Shown here piece after piece: positions 1-8,688 of a stretch of DNA of 64,000 nt (position 1 is its first letter; each line of letters begins with the position of its first letter). The notes below the pieces were generated by a model. That model saw only the letters and a program-made list of their open reading frames with translations, was not told the origin of the DNA and did not search any database. Origin of the DNA: an uncultured bacterium (GTDB lineage Bacteria > Pseudomonadota > Alphaproteobacteria > Sphingomonadales > Sphingomonadaceae); the NCBI GenBank assembly GCA_942636505.2, contig CALOGB020000221.1:124001-188000 (forward strand), written 5' to 3'. The position numbers and the translations under genes were made by a program.

Positions 1-491
1 TCCGCCGCTACCCGTACATGCTCGCGCGCCTGCACCCGGAAGCACAGGAGCTGTCGCTCTGCTTCGACCCAACCTCGCAGGCGATTGGTGATTTTGAGGA
101 CGGCGACGCGCTGTTCGAGAACGGCCAGCCGACCGAGCTGACCAAGAACATCCTCGGCTTCAACGAGTCGTTCGAACAGGCCGGCGCGCGCACGCAGAAC
201 TTCATGAACGAGCTGCGCGAGCTCGAGCTGCTGATGGACGGCGAAGTCACGATCCAGCCCGACGGCGCCGACCAGCCGTTCGTCTATCGCGGCTTCCAGA
301 TGATCAACGAGGAAAAGCTGATCGACCTGCGCGGCGATGCGCTGCGCAAGATGAGCAAGTCGGGCATGCTCCCGCTGCTGTACGCGCACCTGTTCTCGCT
401 CTCGCTGATGCGCGACATCTTCGCGCGTCAGGCACAGCTCGGCATGACTCCGCAGCAGCAGATGCCCGCCCCGGCGCAGTTCAACGTCTGA
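1..491 (+). CDS. SapC family protein, 3' part
   Basis: The reading frame is open from the left edge, so the true start lies outside the window. About 162 C-terminal residues are visible, beginning RRYPYM, followed by the acidic LCFDP..GDFEDGDALFENG region typical of proteins annotated as SapC, an outer-surface or S-layer related family common in Alphaproteobacteria. The family's molecular role is not established and the name should not be read as a function. The C-terminus is Met/Gln/Pro-rich. It is followed by a structured non-coding region (577-684) that ends in a strong terminator-like hairpin. Confidence 0.8.
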   Translation, partial: RRYPYMLARLHPEAQELSLCFDPTSQAIGDFEDGDALFENGQPTELTKNILGFNESFEQAGARTQNFMNELRELELLMDGEVTIQPDGADQPFVYRGFQMINEEKLIDLRGDALRKMSKSGMLPLLYAHLFSLSLMRDIFARQAQLGMTPQQQMPAPAQFNV

Positions 492-542
492 TAGCGAAAC
501 CGGGAGGGCGCGAAAATTATTTGGGGTGCGGTGCAGCAGGGG

Positions 543-573
543 TTGAACCAAAACGGCGCTCACCCATTTAGAT
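543..573 (+). promoter_or_regulatory. Putative promoter of the 577-684 small RNA
   Basis: TTGAAC at 543-548 resembles a -35 box. An imperfect -10 (TTTAGA at 567-572) follows after 18 bases, placing a start near the first stem of the structured region. The -10 match is weak, so this rests on position as much as on sequence. Confidence 0.35.
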
Positions 574-576
574 CCT

Positions 577-684
577 GTACGGCATCGTGTCCCCCCCTTT
601 CGCGGCGCCGTACGGGACGCTTCTAGCGTCCCTCCTCCCTGAACCTAGGCCACTCCGTGCGACATGCACGGGGTGGTTTTTTTT
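577..684 (+). ncRNA. Candidate small RNA with anti-Shine-Dalgarno motif, SuhB/MmgR-like
   Basis: Three stems lie end to end. Stem 1 pairs GTACGGC (577-583) with GCCGTAC (607-613) around a C-rich loop. Stem 2 pairs GGGACGC (614-620) with GCGTCCC (626-632). A single-stranded TCCTCCCT stretch follows, able to pair with ribosome binding sites. Stem 3 (650-660 with 666-676) has one imperfect pair and runs into eight T residues at 677-684. There is no good reading frame. The plan resembles alphaproteobacterial Hfq-dependent small RNAs of the SuhB/MmgR type, one of which is described in Sphingopyxis; that assignment is an inference from layout. It could instead be a 3' UTR fragment of the sapC message. 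Confidence 0.6.
650..684 (+). terminator. Rho-independent terminator
   Basis: Arms 650-660 and 666-676 close a 5-base loop and are followed by eight T residues. It ends the small RNA transcript and perhaps the sapC transcript. An ATG at 664 falls in the loop, which argues against starting the next gene there. Confidence 0.8.
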
Positions 685-735
685 GGCCTGCGCAATGCGG
701 CGGGCCCGTCCGCCCCTCCCACCCGTTGCGTGCCC

Positions 736-2283
736 GTGGAATTATTCGAAAGTCTCGACGTCATCCTGCTCGCCGCGCTGGTCCTGCTGGTCCTCGCGCG
801 CAAGTTGAACGTGCCGTACCCGACCTTGCTGGCTGTGGCCGGCATTGCCTTTGCCGCGCTGCCATTTGCTCCGAAGATCACGGTCGAGCCGCATCTGGCG
901 CTGGCCTTGTTCATCGCACCCGCGCTGCTCCACGCGGCGTATCACACGAGCCCGCGCGCCCTGCGGCGACACTGGTTCCCGCTGCTGAGCCTCGCTGTGT
1001 TCGCGGTACTGGTCACTGCTGCAGCGGTCGCACTGGTCGGCGTGACGCTAGGTGGGCTGCCGCTCGCTGCCGCGTTTGCCTTGGGAGCGATCGTCGCACC
1101 GCCCGATGCCGCCGCATCCGAAGCGGTGCTGGGCGAGGTCGGCATCCCGCGTCGCGGCCTGTTGCTGCTGCAGGGCGAGAGCCTTCTCAACGACGCCACG
1201 GCGCTGCTGTTGTTCGGGCTCGCGGTGGCGTTCGCGACGCATTCCGACACGCCGGTGACGCCAGTCGCGCTCGCCGCTGCGGTGCCGGGCGGGATCGTCC
1301 TCGGGGTCATCGCCTCATGGCTGTACCTCCGCGTGACGCCGCTGTTTGCGCGGACGCTCGGCGCGAGCCTCGCTGATTTCGCGGTGACGTTCGGCATATG
1401 GCTGCTCGCCGAACGACTGCACATTTCGCCAGTGCTCGCGGTTGTCACGTTCGGGATGATCGTGTCGCAGCGCCGCCCGATCGGCCAGCCCGCGCGCGAT
1501 CGTTTGCAGGGCGCAGCGGTGTGGTCGGCGGCGGTGCTCGTCCTCAACATCATCGCGTTCGCGCTGATGGGGCTGCAATCGCGCGACGTGCTGGTCGGTC
1601 TTCCCGCCGCCGAGCGCTGGCCCGCGATCGGGTTCGCCGCCGCGGTGCTGGCGACCGTGCTCGTTACGCGTATCGCGTGGGTGTTCTTCGTACGGTTCGT
1701 CGAGGGCGTGATCGCCAACCGTTACGCGCCGTCCTGGCTGCCCAAGCCGCCCCCCTGGAATGCGTCGATCATTCTGTCCTGGTCGGGCATGCGGGGCCTA
1801 CTGACGCTCGCGACCGCGTTCGCGCTGCCACGATCGGTGCCGGGCCGCGACCTGATCGTGCTCGCGGCGTTCGCCGTCGTGATCGGCACGCTGGTGCTGC
1901 AAGGGCTCACGCTCGGCCCGCTGATCCGGCGTCTAGAACTGGGCGCGGATACCGGCCTTGCCGACGAGATCGCACCCGCGCGCAAGCGGCTGATCGATGC
2001 TGGGCTTGCGGTGCTGCCGGCACGCGAAGGCGCAGCAGCGGACGCGCTGCGCTTCCGCTACGGCGCTGCGGGCAAGGTTACCGCCGAGGCGGACGATCCG
2101 CAGGCGACCTCGGAATTCGACGAACTCCACTTGGAAATGATCGCCTGCCAGCGCGTCGTGCTCCACGCAATGCGCGACAAGGGCGAGGTGGCCGAGGACG
2201 TCTATCGCCGCTTGCAGGAGGAACTCGATTGGGCGGAGGTCGACGCGCGCGCGTTCGGGGACAACATCCTCACGGCGACCTGA
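736..2283 (+). CDS. CPA1-type cation:proton antiporter (NhaP-like)
   Basis: A polytopic inner-membrane protein of about 515 residues. Family signatures are PPDAAASEAVL in a mid-membrane helix and the GESLLNDATALLLF segment that follows, containing the Asn-Asp pair that binds and moves the ion in Na+/H+ exchangers. About 11-12 hydrophobic spans end near residue 395, then comes a charged cytoplasmic tail of about 120 residues. It should exchange Na+ or K+ for H+ in pH and salt homeostasis; the ion is not readable from sequence. I chose the GTG at 736 because the upstream ATG at 664 lies inside the terminator loop and the intervening residues are not family-like. The gene stands alone, about 60 bp before zwf. 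Confidence 0.85.
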   Translation: MELFESLDVILLAALVLLVLARKLNVPYPTLLAVAGIAFAALPFAPKITVEPHLALALFIAPALLHAAYHTSPRALRRHWFPLLSLAVFAVLVTAAAVALVGVTLGGLPLAAAFALGAIVAPPDAAASEAVLGEVGIPRRGLLLLQGESLLNDATALLLFGLAVAFATHSDTPVTPVALAAAVPGGIVLGVIASWLYLRVTPLFARTLGASLADFAVTFGIWLLAERLHISPVLAVVTFGMIVSQRRPIGQPARDRLQGAAVWSAAVLVLNIIAFALMGLQSRDVLVGLPAAERWPAIGFAAAVLATVLVTRIAWVFFVRFVEGVIANRYAPSWLPKPPPWNASIILSWSGMRGLLTLATAFALPRSVPGRDLIVLAAFAVVIGTLVLQGLTLGPLIRRLELGADTGLADEIAPARKRLIDAGLAVLPAREGAAADALRFRYGAAGKVTAEADDPQATSEFDELHLEMIACQRVVLHAMRDKGEVAEDVYRRLQEELDWAEVDARAFGDNILTAT

Positions 2284-2345
2284 GGGCGTGCGGGGAACAT
2301 CGGCACACGCTATGCGGTTTGAAGGAACCACCGCAGAAAGGGTCG

Positions 2346-3866
2346 ATGCATGTCCGAGGCGAATTCGTGAGCAAGTCCGTGAAGCCCGCACCGCCGACGA
2401 CGCTCGTGATCTTCGGCGCATTCGGTGACCTGACCCGCCGCTTGCTGATGCCGGCGCTGATCAACATGACCCGGCTTGGGCTGGTCGGTAACGATTTCCA
2501 TGTGCTCGGCGTCGGCATCGACGAGGGCAATGACCAGTCGTTGCGCGACGCGCTCGGCAGCTTCGACGCGAAGGGCGGCGAGGGCGATGGCGAGAAGGGC
2601 GACGCCTGGGCGCGGCTAAAGGACCGAGTCGGCTACCTCCAGGGCGATTTCACCAAGGACGACGTCTTCGAGCAACTCAAGGCCCGGGTGAACGGCAACG
2701 TCGCGTTCTACTTCGCGGTGCCTGCGAAGTTCTTTGGCACGATCGTCGACAAACTCGCCGACCACGGCGTGATGGCAGAGACGGCGCATGGCTTCCGCCG
2801 GATCGCGATCGAAAAGCCGTTCGGCCACGACCTCGCCTCCGCCCGCGATCTCAACGCACGCATCCTCGCCCGCGTGTCCGAGGCGCAAATCTATCGGATC
2901 GACCATTTCCTCGGCAAGGAAACGGTTCAGAACATCATGACCGCACGGTTCGCCAACATGATGATCGAGCGCGTCTGGAATTCGGACTGCATCGCGCACG
3001 TCCAGATCACCGCCGCCGAGACGGTCGACGTCGGCACGCGCGGCAAGTTCTACGACGGCACTGGCGCGCTCCGCGACATGGTCCCCAACCACCTGTTCCA
3101 GCTGCTCGCGATGGTCGCGATGGAGCCGCCCGCGAGCTTCGATGCCGAGGCGATCCGCAACGAAAAGGGCAAAGTGCTTAAAGCCGTCCGCGTCTATTCG
3201 CCCGGCAAGGCGAAGCGCAACGGCGTCCGCGGCCAGTATACCGCGGGAAAAGTGAAGGGGGTGGATGTCCCCGCCTACACCGCCTCGCCCGACGTCGCGC
3301 CGGACAGCCGGACCGAGACCTATGTCGCGCTGAAGCTGATGGTCGACACATGGCGCTGGGCGGGCGTGCCGTTCTACCTGCGCACCGGCAAGGCGATGAC
3401 GTGTCGCGACACCGAGATCGCGATCACCTTCAAGCCGGTCCCGTTCGCGTCGTTCCCCGGTGCCGCCGCCGACATGCTGCCGCCCAACCGCCTGATCATC
3501 CAGATCCAGCCCGACGAGGGCCTGAGCATGGACATCAACATCAAACGCCCCGGCCTCGAAGTGGCGACCGCGCCGATCGCGCTGGATTTCCGGTATGCCG
3601 ACGAATTCGATATCGGTCACCTGACCGGGTATGAGTCGCTGATCTACGACTTGTTCGTCGGCGACCAGACGCTGTTCCAACGGGCGGATGCGATCGAGGC
3701 GGGCTGGGCTGCGGTGCAACCCTTCCTCGACCTGTGGGCGCATGATGCCGGGATGCCGGAACCCTACGAGGCTGGTACGCTCGGACCTGCCGCGGCGGAT
3801 GCGCTCCTGGCGCACGATGACCACACCTGGCACGAACTTGCGCCGGCAGGCCAAACCGTCCCCTGA
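2346..3866 (+). CDS. zwf: Glucose-6-phosphate 1-dehydrogenase
   Basis: Oxidises glucose 6-phosphate to 6-phosphogluconolactone with NAD(P)+, the entry step of the Entner-Doudoroff and oxidative pentose phosphate routes; cytoplasmic. The N-terminal dinucleotide site reads IFGAFGDLTRR and the substrate motif RIDHFLGKE carries the catalytic His region. Later hallmarks include VPFYLRTGKAM and LIIQIQPDEG. At about 506 residues it has the normal length. ATG 2346 has an AAAGGG just upstream; the in-frame GTG at 2367 is an alternative start. The usual partners pgl and edd are not next to it, so it seems to be transcribed alone, ending at the palindrome at 3871-3979. Confidence 0.95.
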   Translation: MHVRGEFVSKSVKPAPPTTLVIFGAFGDLTRRLLMPALINMTRLGLVGNDFHVLGVGIDEGNDQSLRDALGSFDAKGGEGDGEKGDAWARLKDRVGYLQGDFTKDDVFEQLKARVNGNVAFYFAVPAKFFGTIVDKLADHGVMAETAHGFRRIAIEKPFGHDLASARDLNARILARVSEAQIYRIDHFLGKETVQNIMTARFANMMIERVWNSDCIAHVQITAAETVDVGTRGKFYDGTGALRDMVPNHLFQLLAMVAMEPPASFDAEAIRNEKGKVLKAVRVYSPGKAKRNGVRGQYTAGKVKGVDVPAYTASPDVAPDSRTETYVALKLMVDTWRWAGVPFYLRTGKAMTCRDTEIAITFKPVPFASFPGAAADMLPPNRLIIQIQPDEGLSMDINIKRPGLEVATAPIALDFRYADEFDIGHLTGYESLIYDLFVGDQTLFQRADAIEAGWAAVQPFLDLWAHDAGMPEPYEAGTLGPAAADALLAHDDHTWHELAPAGQTVP

Positions 3867-3870
3867 CTTT

Positions 3871-3979
3871 CACCCCTCCCTGAAAGGGAGGGGCAGGGGG
3901 GTGGGTAGGCTGCTTGGAAAAGACGACGTCCGCCAACGGGCCGACCCACCCCCAACCCCTCCCTTTCAGGGAGGGGAGT
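3871..3979. repeat. Intergenic palindromic repeat (CCCCTCCCT type)
   Basis: Each end is a small hairpin made of CCCCTCCCT and AGGGAGGGG. The two ends are inverted copies of each other (3871-3920 against 3945-3979). It sits between the convergent zwf and the small gene at 3984 and may double as a bidirectional terminator. Confidence 0.75.
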
Positions 3980-3983
3980 AGGG

Positions 3984-4271
3984 TCAAACCCGCTCGGTCA
4001 GCTCGATCTCGCCCTCGACCTCCATCTCGTCCTCGTCGCCCATCTCGTCCATGTCGGGCATCGCGAAGTCCGCCTTCCAGTCATAGACCTTCTCGACCCC
4101 GCCCTGCACCCAGACGCGGACCGCGCCCGACGTGATCTCGCCGCCCATCGCGCCGACGAAATCCGCCACGAGTGAATCCGCTGCATCCTCGTGATCGGTC
4201 GCTCCCGGAATCGTCGCGGCGGTCATCTCCTCATCGAGTTCGATGATCTGCGCCCAATATTGCTTCGCCAT
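3984..4271 (-). CDS. Small acidic conserved-looking protein of unknown function
   Basis: Encodes 95 residues starting MAKQYWAQIIELDEEM. The C-terminal third is very acidic and Met/Glu/Asp-rich (MPDMDEMGDEDEMEVEGEIE), with no signal peptide or membrane span. I do not recognise a family. The acidic tail suggests a binding or chaperone-like partner role, but nothing shows it directly. It shares strand with the next small gene at 4300, 28 bp away, so the two may be cotranscribed. Confidence 0.65.
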   Translation of the reverse strand: MAKQYWAQIIELDEEMTAATIPGATDHEDAADSLVADFVGAMGGEITSGAVRVWVQGGVEKVYDWKADFAMPDMDEMGDEDEMEVEGEIELTERV

Positions 4272-4299
4272 GTGATGCTCCTGCGTAGATAAAAAGCCG

Positions 4300-4530
4300 T
4301 CAGCCGGCAGTGATTATAGGATGATCCTCGCGCAGCCGGTCCGCCAGCCGCTCGACCGCGTCGACCTCGCTCGCGCTGCCCGACGGGGTCACCGCCCAGT
4401 TGCAATGCGCGTGCGTCGCGAGACTGTAGACCTTCACGTCGCCGACGATCAGCCGCCATCGTCGCCGGTCGCCGCTATTGTACCGGACGAGGTTGGTGAC
4501 GAACAGGCTCTGGAGATCCGATGCGGTCAT
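4300..4530 (-). CDS. Small protein of unknown function
   Basis: Encodes 76 residues if begun at the ATG at 4530 (MTASDLQSLFVTNLVRY). A start at 4572 would add 14 unconvincing residues. It is a soluble-looking mixed alpha/beta sequence with a central WRLIVGDVKVYSLATHAHCNW stretch that looks like beta strands and ends in a likely helix (VDAVERLADRLRE). No family recognised. It lies just upstream of the acidic gene at 3984 on the same strand. Confidence 0.6.
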   Translation of the reverse strand: MTASDLQSLFVTNLVRYNSGDRRRWRLIVGDVKVYSLATHAHCNWAVTPSGSASEVDAVERLADRLREDHPIITAG

Positions 4531-4618
4531 CCGCGCCCCATAGCGACAATCGCCCGCACGCCGCCACCGCAAACGGGCCAGAGATGGTCACGACTGATCG
4601 CGCGCCGAACGGCGAACG

Positions 4619-7003
4619 CTACGAACCGGCTGCGATCGACGCCGTTACGCCCGGATCGTCCCGCAGCCGCAGGAACAGCGTCCCGCCGACCGGCTTCGGC
4701 ACCGCGAGCGAAGCCCCGGTGAAACCGTCCGGCACGCGAACCGAGTCGGCAAACCCAGCATTCGCCGCAATCGACTCGATCAGGAACAGGTCGGTCCCGG
4801 TCAGCGTACAGGTCTCCTTGCACGCGACCCCAGCCAATGCCGGCGTCCGCACCAGCGTCGTGAGCGGCACCCAATCCCCCGCAACGCCGCCTTGCACCAG
4901 TCGCCATTTGAGCGGCCCATGCGCGGAAACCCCGAGTGCCTTGCCCGGCTCCACCGACACGACAGCGATGCGGTCGTCCTGCACCGTCAGCCCGCGCCCC
5001 GACGTGACACTGGTCGTCATCGCGCCATCCGCCGTCGCGATCTCGACACTGTCGCCCGCAGAAAATCGCGTTCCCTCCGCACGCAGCGAGAACGTCAGGC
5101 GGGCATCCTGCGCGATCGCCGTATCACCGGCCAGCACGACCGGCAGGCCAGGGGAGGGTGGCACGACCACGCTTTTCGCGATCAGCGTCGCCTTGGGCCG
5201 CGCCGCCGCGACGGTGAACTTCACCGACCGCTTCCGTCCATCGGTCAGCGTCACGAGCGCCGTCTTCGCCTGACCCGCCGCGAACGTCGGCACCGTACCC
5301 GCCACCAGTGCCAGTCGATCCGCCTTGTCCGCCCGCACGACGTCACCGGGTTTGAACGCGACCCCGTCGATCGTCATCGACGCCACCAGATCGAGCCGCG
5401 TCCCACTCAGCGTCCCGGACGCATCGCCGGCATACAGCGTCAGACCGTCGATCCGCCCTGCCTCTGCGAGCGCGGTCAACGCGATCTTGTCCGGCGCCTC
5501 GACCCCGTATTGCTTCACGAGCAGCGACAATTTCCCCGGCGCGGTCTTCGCCAACGGCAAGGTCAGCCCAATGCGATCGCCGGTCGACGTCCACGCGAGC
5601 GGCACGTCGCCCGCAGCACTGACCAATGTCACCGACTCCACGCAACTCGGCGTCGGTCCCGCCAGCGAGACCGCATTGTCGCGCCCGACCACGAGATTCT
5701 CGGGATCGGTATCGACCATCTGCCATCCACCACCACGCGGCACCTGCAACCGAAACCGCGGTCCATCGAACGGCGTGAAGCCCCAGCGGCCGTGCAACGT
5801 CGCATCGGTCACGCTGCTCAACCCCGCGGTCTGCATGCCGACCTGGTCGAGCACATAGCCGCCACGCTCCGCATCCGCCTGCACCGGGAGCTCGACCACG
5901 CCCCCCTGCGGCGTCGTCACCCGCAAGCTCATGTCGTGCGCGAATTTGGTCGCATAGATCAGCGGCGCCCCCTCGACCGGCAGCACCAGATCGGGCTTGG
6001 CCGCACAGACCAGCCGGTCCGCCTCCGCGCGCCGCATCGTCGGCGTCTGCGGCGCACCCGTCTCGATCACCGGCATCGCCACGACCATCACCGACTTCGG
6101 GCTCGCGAACGACGGCGCGGCATTCAACAACAGCGCCAGCCGATCGTCATGCGCCCGCGCCAGTGCCGGAATATACCGGAACTGCGTCGTCTGGAACGCG
6201 CCGAAGATCTTCGCCAGATCGCGCACCACGCCGATATATGGGCTGTAATAGCCAAGCCCGCCCTCCGGCGTCGCGCTCAGTTGCAGCGCCAGATCGGTCG
6301 GCGCCCCCACCAGAGTATCCGCCAGCGTCGAACTCTGGCCATCCGCCAGCACCAGCGAATCGCGGCTCTGCGTCAGGCAGGAGGCTTGCAGATCCGCCGC
6401 GAGATCGAGGCATTCCGCCTTCAGCTTGATCGCCAGGCTGCGCGACAACAACGGCGAGACCGCCTCGATCCGCTCCGGCCGCGTCCGCTCCAGCGCATGG
6501 ATTCCATCGAGAAACGCATCGAGCCGCGCCCGATCGAGCGACGCCTGATCCAGATCTTGCACCGCCCGCACGAACGCCCCCGGCTGCTTGCGCACCGCCG
6601 ACACGACGGCATCGAGCCCGCCGCTCTCGGGCACGAGGAACACCACCAGTTGCCGCGCGCCCTCCGGTACCGTCAACGCCAGCGCGTTCCTCTTTGCCTT
6701 CCACGTCTCGGCCTTGAAGAACCACGACTTCGGCGGCGGTTCGGTCGCCCCGCGCAGGAACGCCGCGACCAGCAGATAGCGCGCGCCGTCGTCCTTCTTG
6801 CCGACGGCCAGGTCCGCCGCGATCGACACGCGGTCGCCGGTCGCGAGTCTCGGCACCTGCGCGATCGGCAACGTCGTCGTCCCGCGCGTCACGCCGACGC
6901 GCAGGCTGGGCCCGGTTAGGTCGAACGGCGCCGGATCAGCGCGCGCAACCAGGGGCACCAGCGCAGCAGCCAGCGCGCAGAACGGAAGAAATCGAAGCAT
7001 CAT
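4619..7003 (-). CDS. Large exported protein of unknown function
   Basis: About 795 residues. The start chosen is the first of two adjacent Met codons (7003/7000), which begins a clear signal peptide (MMLRFLPFCALAAALVPLVARA). An in-frame ATG at 7102 would put 33 Arg/Tyr-rich residues before it, unlike any export signal. The mature protein has no further membrane span and is rich in alternating Val/Thr/Leu/Asp segments suggesting several beta-sandwich repeats, with occasional cysteines (for example CLDLAADLQASC around residue 235, and a pair near the C-terminus, CKETC). It is probably periplasmic or surface-associated. I recognise no enzymatic motif. Divergent from the amidohydrolase at 7133. 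Confidence 0.75.
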   Translation of the reverse strand: MMLRFLPFCALAAALVPLVARADPAPFDLTGPSLRVGVTRGTTTLPIAQVPRLATGDRVSIAADLAVGKKDDGARYLLVAAFLRGATEPPPKSWFFKAETWKAKRNALALTVPEGARQLVVFLVPESGGLDAVVSAVRKQPGAFVRAVQDLDQASLDRARLDAFLDGIHALERTRPERIEAVSPLLSRSLAIKLKAECLDLAADLQASCLTQSRDSLVLADGQSSTLADTLVGAPTDLALQLSATPEGGLGYYSPYIGVVRDLAKIFGAFQTTQFRYIPALARAHDDRLALLLNAAPSFASPKSVMVVAMPVIETGAPQTPTMRRAEADRLVCAAKPDLVLPVEGAPLIYATKFAHDMSLRVTTPQGGVVELPVQADAERGGYVLDQVGMQTAGLSSVTDATLHGRWGFTPFDGPRFRLQVPRGGGWQMVDTDPENLVVGRDNAVSLAGPTPSCVESVTLVSAAGDVPLAWTSTGDRIGLTLPLAKTAPGKLSLLVKQYGVEAPDKIALTALAEAGRIDGLTLYAGDASGTLSGTRLDLVASMTIDGVAFKPGDVVRADKADRLALVAGTVPTFAAGQAKTALVTLTDGRKRSVKFTVAAARPKATLIAKSVVVPPSPGLPVVLAGDTAIAQDARLTFSLRAEGTRFSAGDSVEIATADGAMTTSVTSGRGLTVQDDRIAVVSVEPGKALGVSAHGPLKWRLVQGGVAGDWVPLTTLVRTPALAGVACKETCTLTGTDLFLIESIAANAGFADSVRVPDGFTGASLAVPKPVGGTLFLRLRDDPGVTASIAAGS

Positions 7004-7132
7004 CACAGGCGATCTCGTCGTCGAAAGCATCGCAGATGGCCTGTACCGGTGTCGATAATAGGGCAAGATGCGGCACTTGCCCGATCGCCCGCGGTACCGC
7101 ACACAGCGCGTAACACGGGGAAGGGGACCTAC

Positions 7133-8404
7133 ATGATCGCGCGCATTCTCATCGCGACGCTACTCGCGACGACCGCCGCCAATGCCGATGCGAAGACCGT
7201 CGTCGTCACCGCAGCGCACATGATCGACGTCGTTGCGGGCAAGCGAGTCGACAACCCGCAGGTGACGATCGTCGATGGCCGCATCACCGCAGTGGGCCGC
7301 AAGGGCGACGCGGTGCCCGCCGGTGCCGAACGCGTCGATCTGGGTGAGCGGACGCTGCTCCCCGGCTTGATCGACATGCACGTCCATCTGACCAGCGACC
7401 CGACGCTCAGCGGCTATCGGCAGCTCGAATTCACCGACAATTTCTGGACCGTCGTCGGCGTGGCGAATGCCCGGAAGACGCTCGAGGCGGGCTTCACCAC
7501 CGTCCGCAATGTCGGCTCGGCCAATTACGACGACGTCGCGCTGAAGCAGGGTATCGAGCGCGGCTATGTCCCCGGCCCCCGCATCATCCCCGCCACCTAC
7601 GCGCTCGGCGCCACCGGCGGCCACTGCGACGCGACCGAGTTCCCGCCCTCAATCCAGGTGCCGCACCCACAGATCGCCAACACGCCCGACGAGTTTCGCG
7701 GTGCCGTCCGCACGATCCGCAAATACGGCGCGGAGGTCGTGAAGGTCTGCATGACCGGCGGCGTCCTCTCCAAGACCGACAGCGTCGGCGCGCAGCAGAT
7801 CAGCCTCGCCGAAATCAAGGCGATCGTCGAGGAAGCGCACATGCTCGGCATGAAAGTCGCGGTCCACGCGCACGGCGCGGAGGGCATCAACGACGCACTG
7901 CGCGCGGGCGTCGACACCATCGAACACGCCAGCCTCGCCGATGCCGAATCGTTCAAGTTGGCCAAGGCGAGCGGGGCGTGGTTCGATATGGATATCTACG
8001 ACGACGACTATATCCTCGCCGAAGGTGCAAAGAATGGCGTCTTCCCCGAAAGCCTGGAGAAGGAGCGTCAGGTCGGTCTGAAGCAGCGCCAGACCTTCCG
8101 CGCGGCGCATGCCGCCGGGGTGAAGATGCTGTTCGGCACCGACGGCGGGGTCTACCCCAACGGCAACAACGCGCTCCAGTTCGCCAAGATGGTCGAATGG
8201 GGCATGACGCCGATGGAGGCGATCCAGGCCGCCACCTCCAGCGCCGCGATCGCGTTGGCCAGAACCGCGGACGTCGGTGCGATCCAGCCGGGCCGGTTCG
8301 GCGATCTCGTCGCGGTCGACGGCGATCCGCTCGCCGACGTCCGCCAGTTGGAACACCCCGCCTTCGTGATGAAGGGCGGTTCAGTGGTCGTCGCACCCAA
8401 GTAA
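7133..8404 (+). CDS. Exported amidohydrolase (imidazolonepropionase-like metal-dependent hydrolase)
   Basis: About 423 residues, starting at an ATG preceded by GGGGAAGGGG. A signal peptide covers residues 1-20 (ending ANADA). Amidohydrolase-superfamily ligands are all present: DMHVHL (His83, His85), the lysine of VVKVCMTGG, the histidines of VAVHAHG and TIEHAS, and the Asp of FGTDGG. This is the pattern of binuclear-zinc periplasmic peptidases and imidazolonepropionase-like enzymes that cut amide bonds, often Xaa-Pro or Xaa-Arg dipeptides. Substrate cannot be told from sequence. Transcribed alone, divergent from the exported protein gene at 4619. Confidence 0.85.
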   Translation: MIARILIATLLATTAANADAKTVVVTAAHMIDVVAGKRVDNPQVTIVDGRITAVGRKGDAVPAGAERVDLGERTLLPGLIDMHVHLTSDPTLSGYRQLEFTDNFWTVVGVANARKTLEAGFTTVRNVGSANYDDVALKQGIERGYVPGPRIIPATYALGATGGHCDATEFPPSIQVPHPQIANTPDEFRGAVRTIRKYGAEVVKVCMTGGVLSKTDSVGAQQISLAEIKAIVEEAHMLGMKVAVHAHGAEGINDALRAGVDTIEHASLADAESFKLAKASGAWFDMDIYDDDYILAEGAKNGVFPESLEKERQVGLKQRQTFRAAHAAGVKMLFGTDGGVYPNGNNALQFAKMVEWGMTPMEAIQAATSSAAIALARTADVGAIQPGRFGDLVAVDGDPLADVRQLEHPAFVMKGGSVVVAPK

Positions 8405-8414
8405 GCCAGCTCCT

Positions 8415-8467
8415 GATCCTCCCCCGCAAGGGGGAGGTGGCTGGCTCTTGCCAGACGGAGGGGGAGG
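8415..8467. repeat. Family-1 palindromic repeat, single unit
   Basis: Begins GATCCTCCCCCGC, folds on its own GGGGGAGG, then continues GTGGCTGGC..GCCAGACGGAGGGGGAGG. The same unit recurs at 21210, 26918, 27355, 27448 and 42871. The rest of 8405-8688 holds nothing else I can identify. Confidence 0.85.
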
Positions 8468-8688
8468 TAAAGGAAGCGCCCTGCTCCGTGTCCGCTCTTT
8501 CCGATACCTGCGGCAACACTCTCCGCTGCCAAGGAAGGAGGGCAGTCCACCGACTCCCAGCCGCTCATACGCCACCAACGTTTCACCGCTACCCAGAAGC
8601 AACTCGTCGCATCACGGGTTGCCGTCGGGTCACGTTCAGCCTCCCCCGCCCATAACGCCGCGACGACCGCGCGCAGGGGATTTCGACG

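Noticed and set aside
62..491. SapC as an antimicrobial-peptide transporter component
   Set aside because: The name collides with the sap ABC transporter permease SapC. This protein has no membrane spans and belongs to the unrelated SapC family of surface-layer-associated proteins.
664..735. Upstream ATG start for the antiporter gene
   Set aside because: The ATG lies in the loop of a strong terminator and the added residues are not antiporter-like; GTG 736 fits better.
1398..2345. Open frame running through the antiporter gene into zwf in another frame
   Set aside because: The part before the zwf start is an Arg-rich shadow of the antiporter; only the zwf part is real coding.
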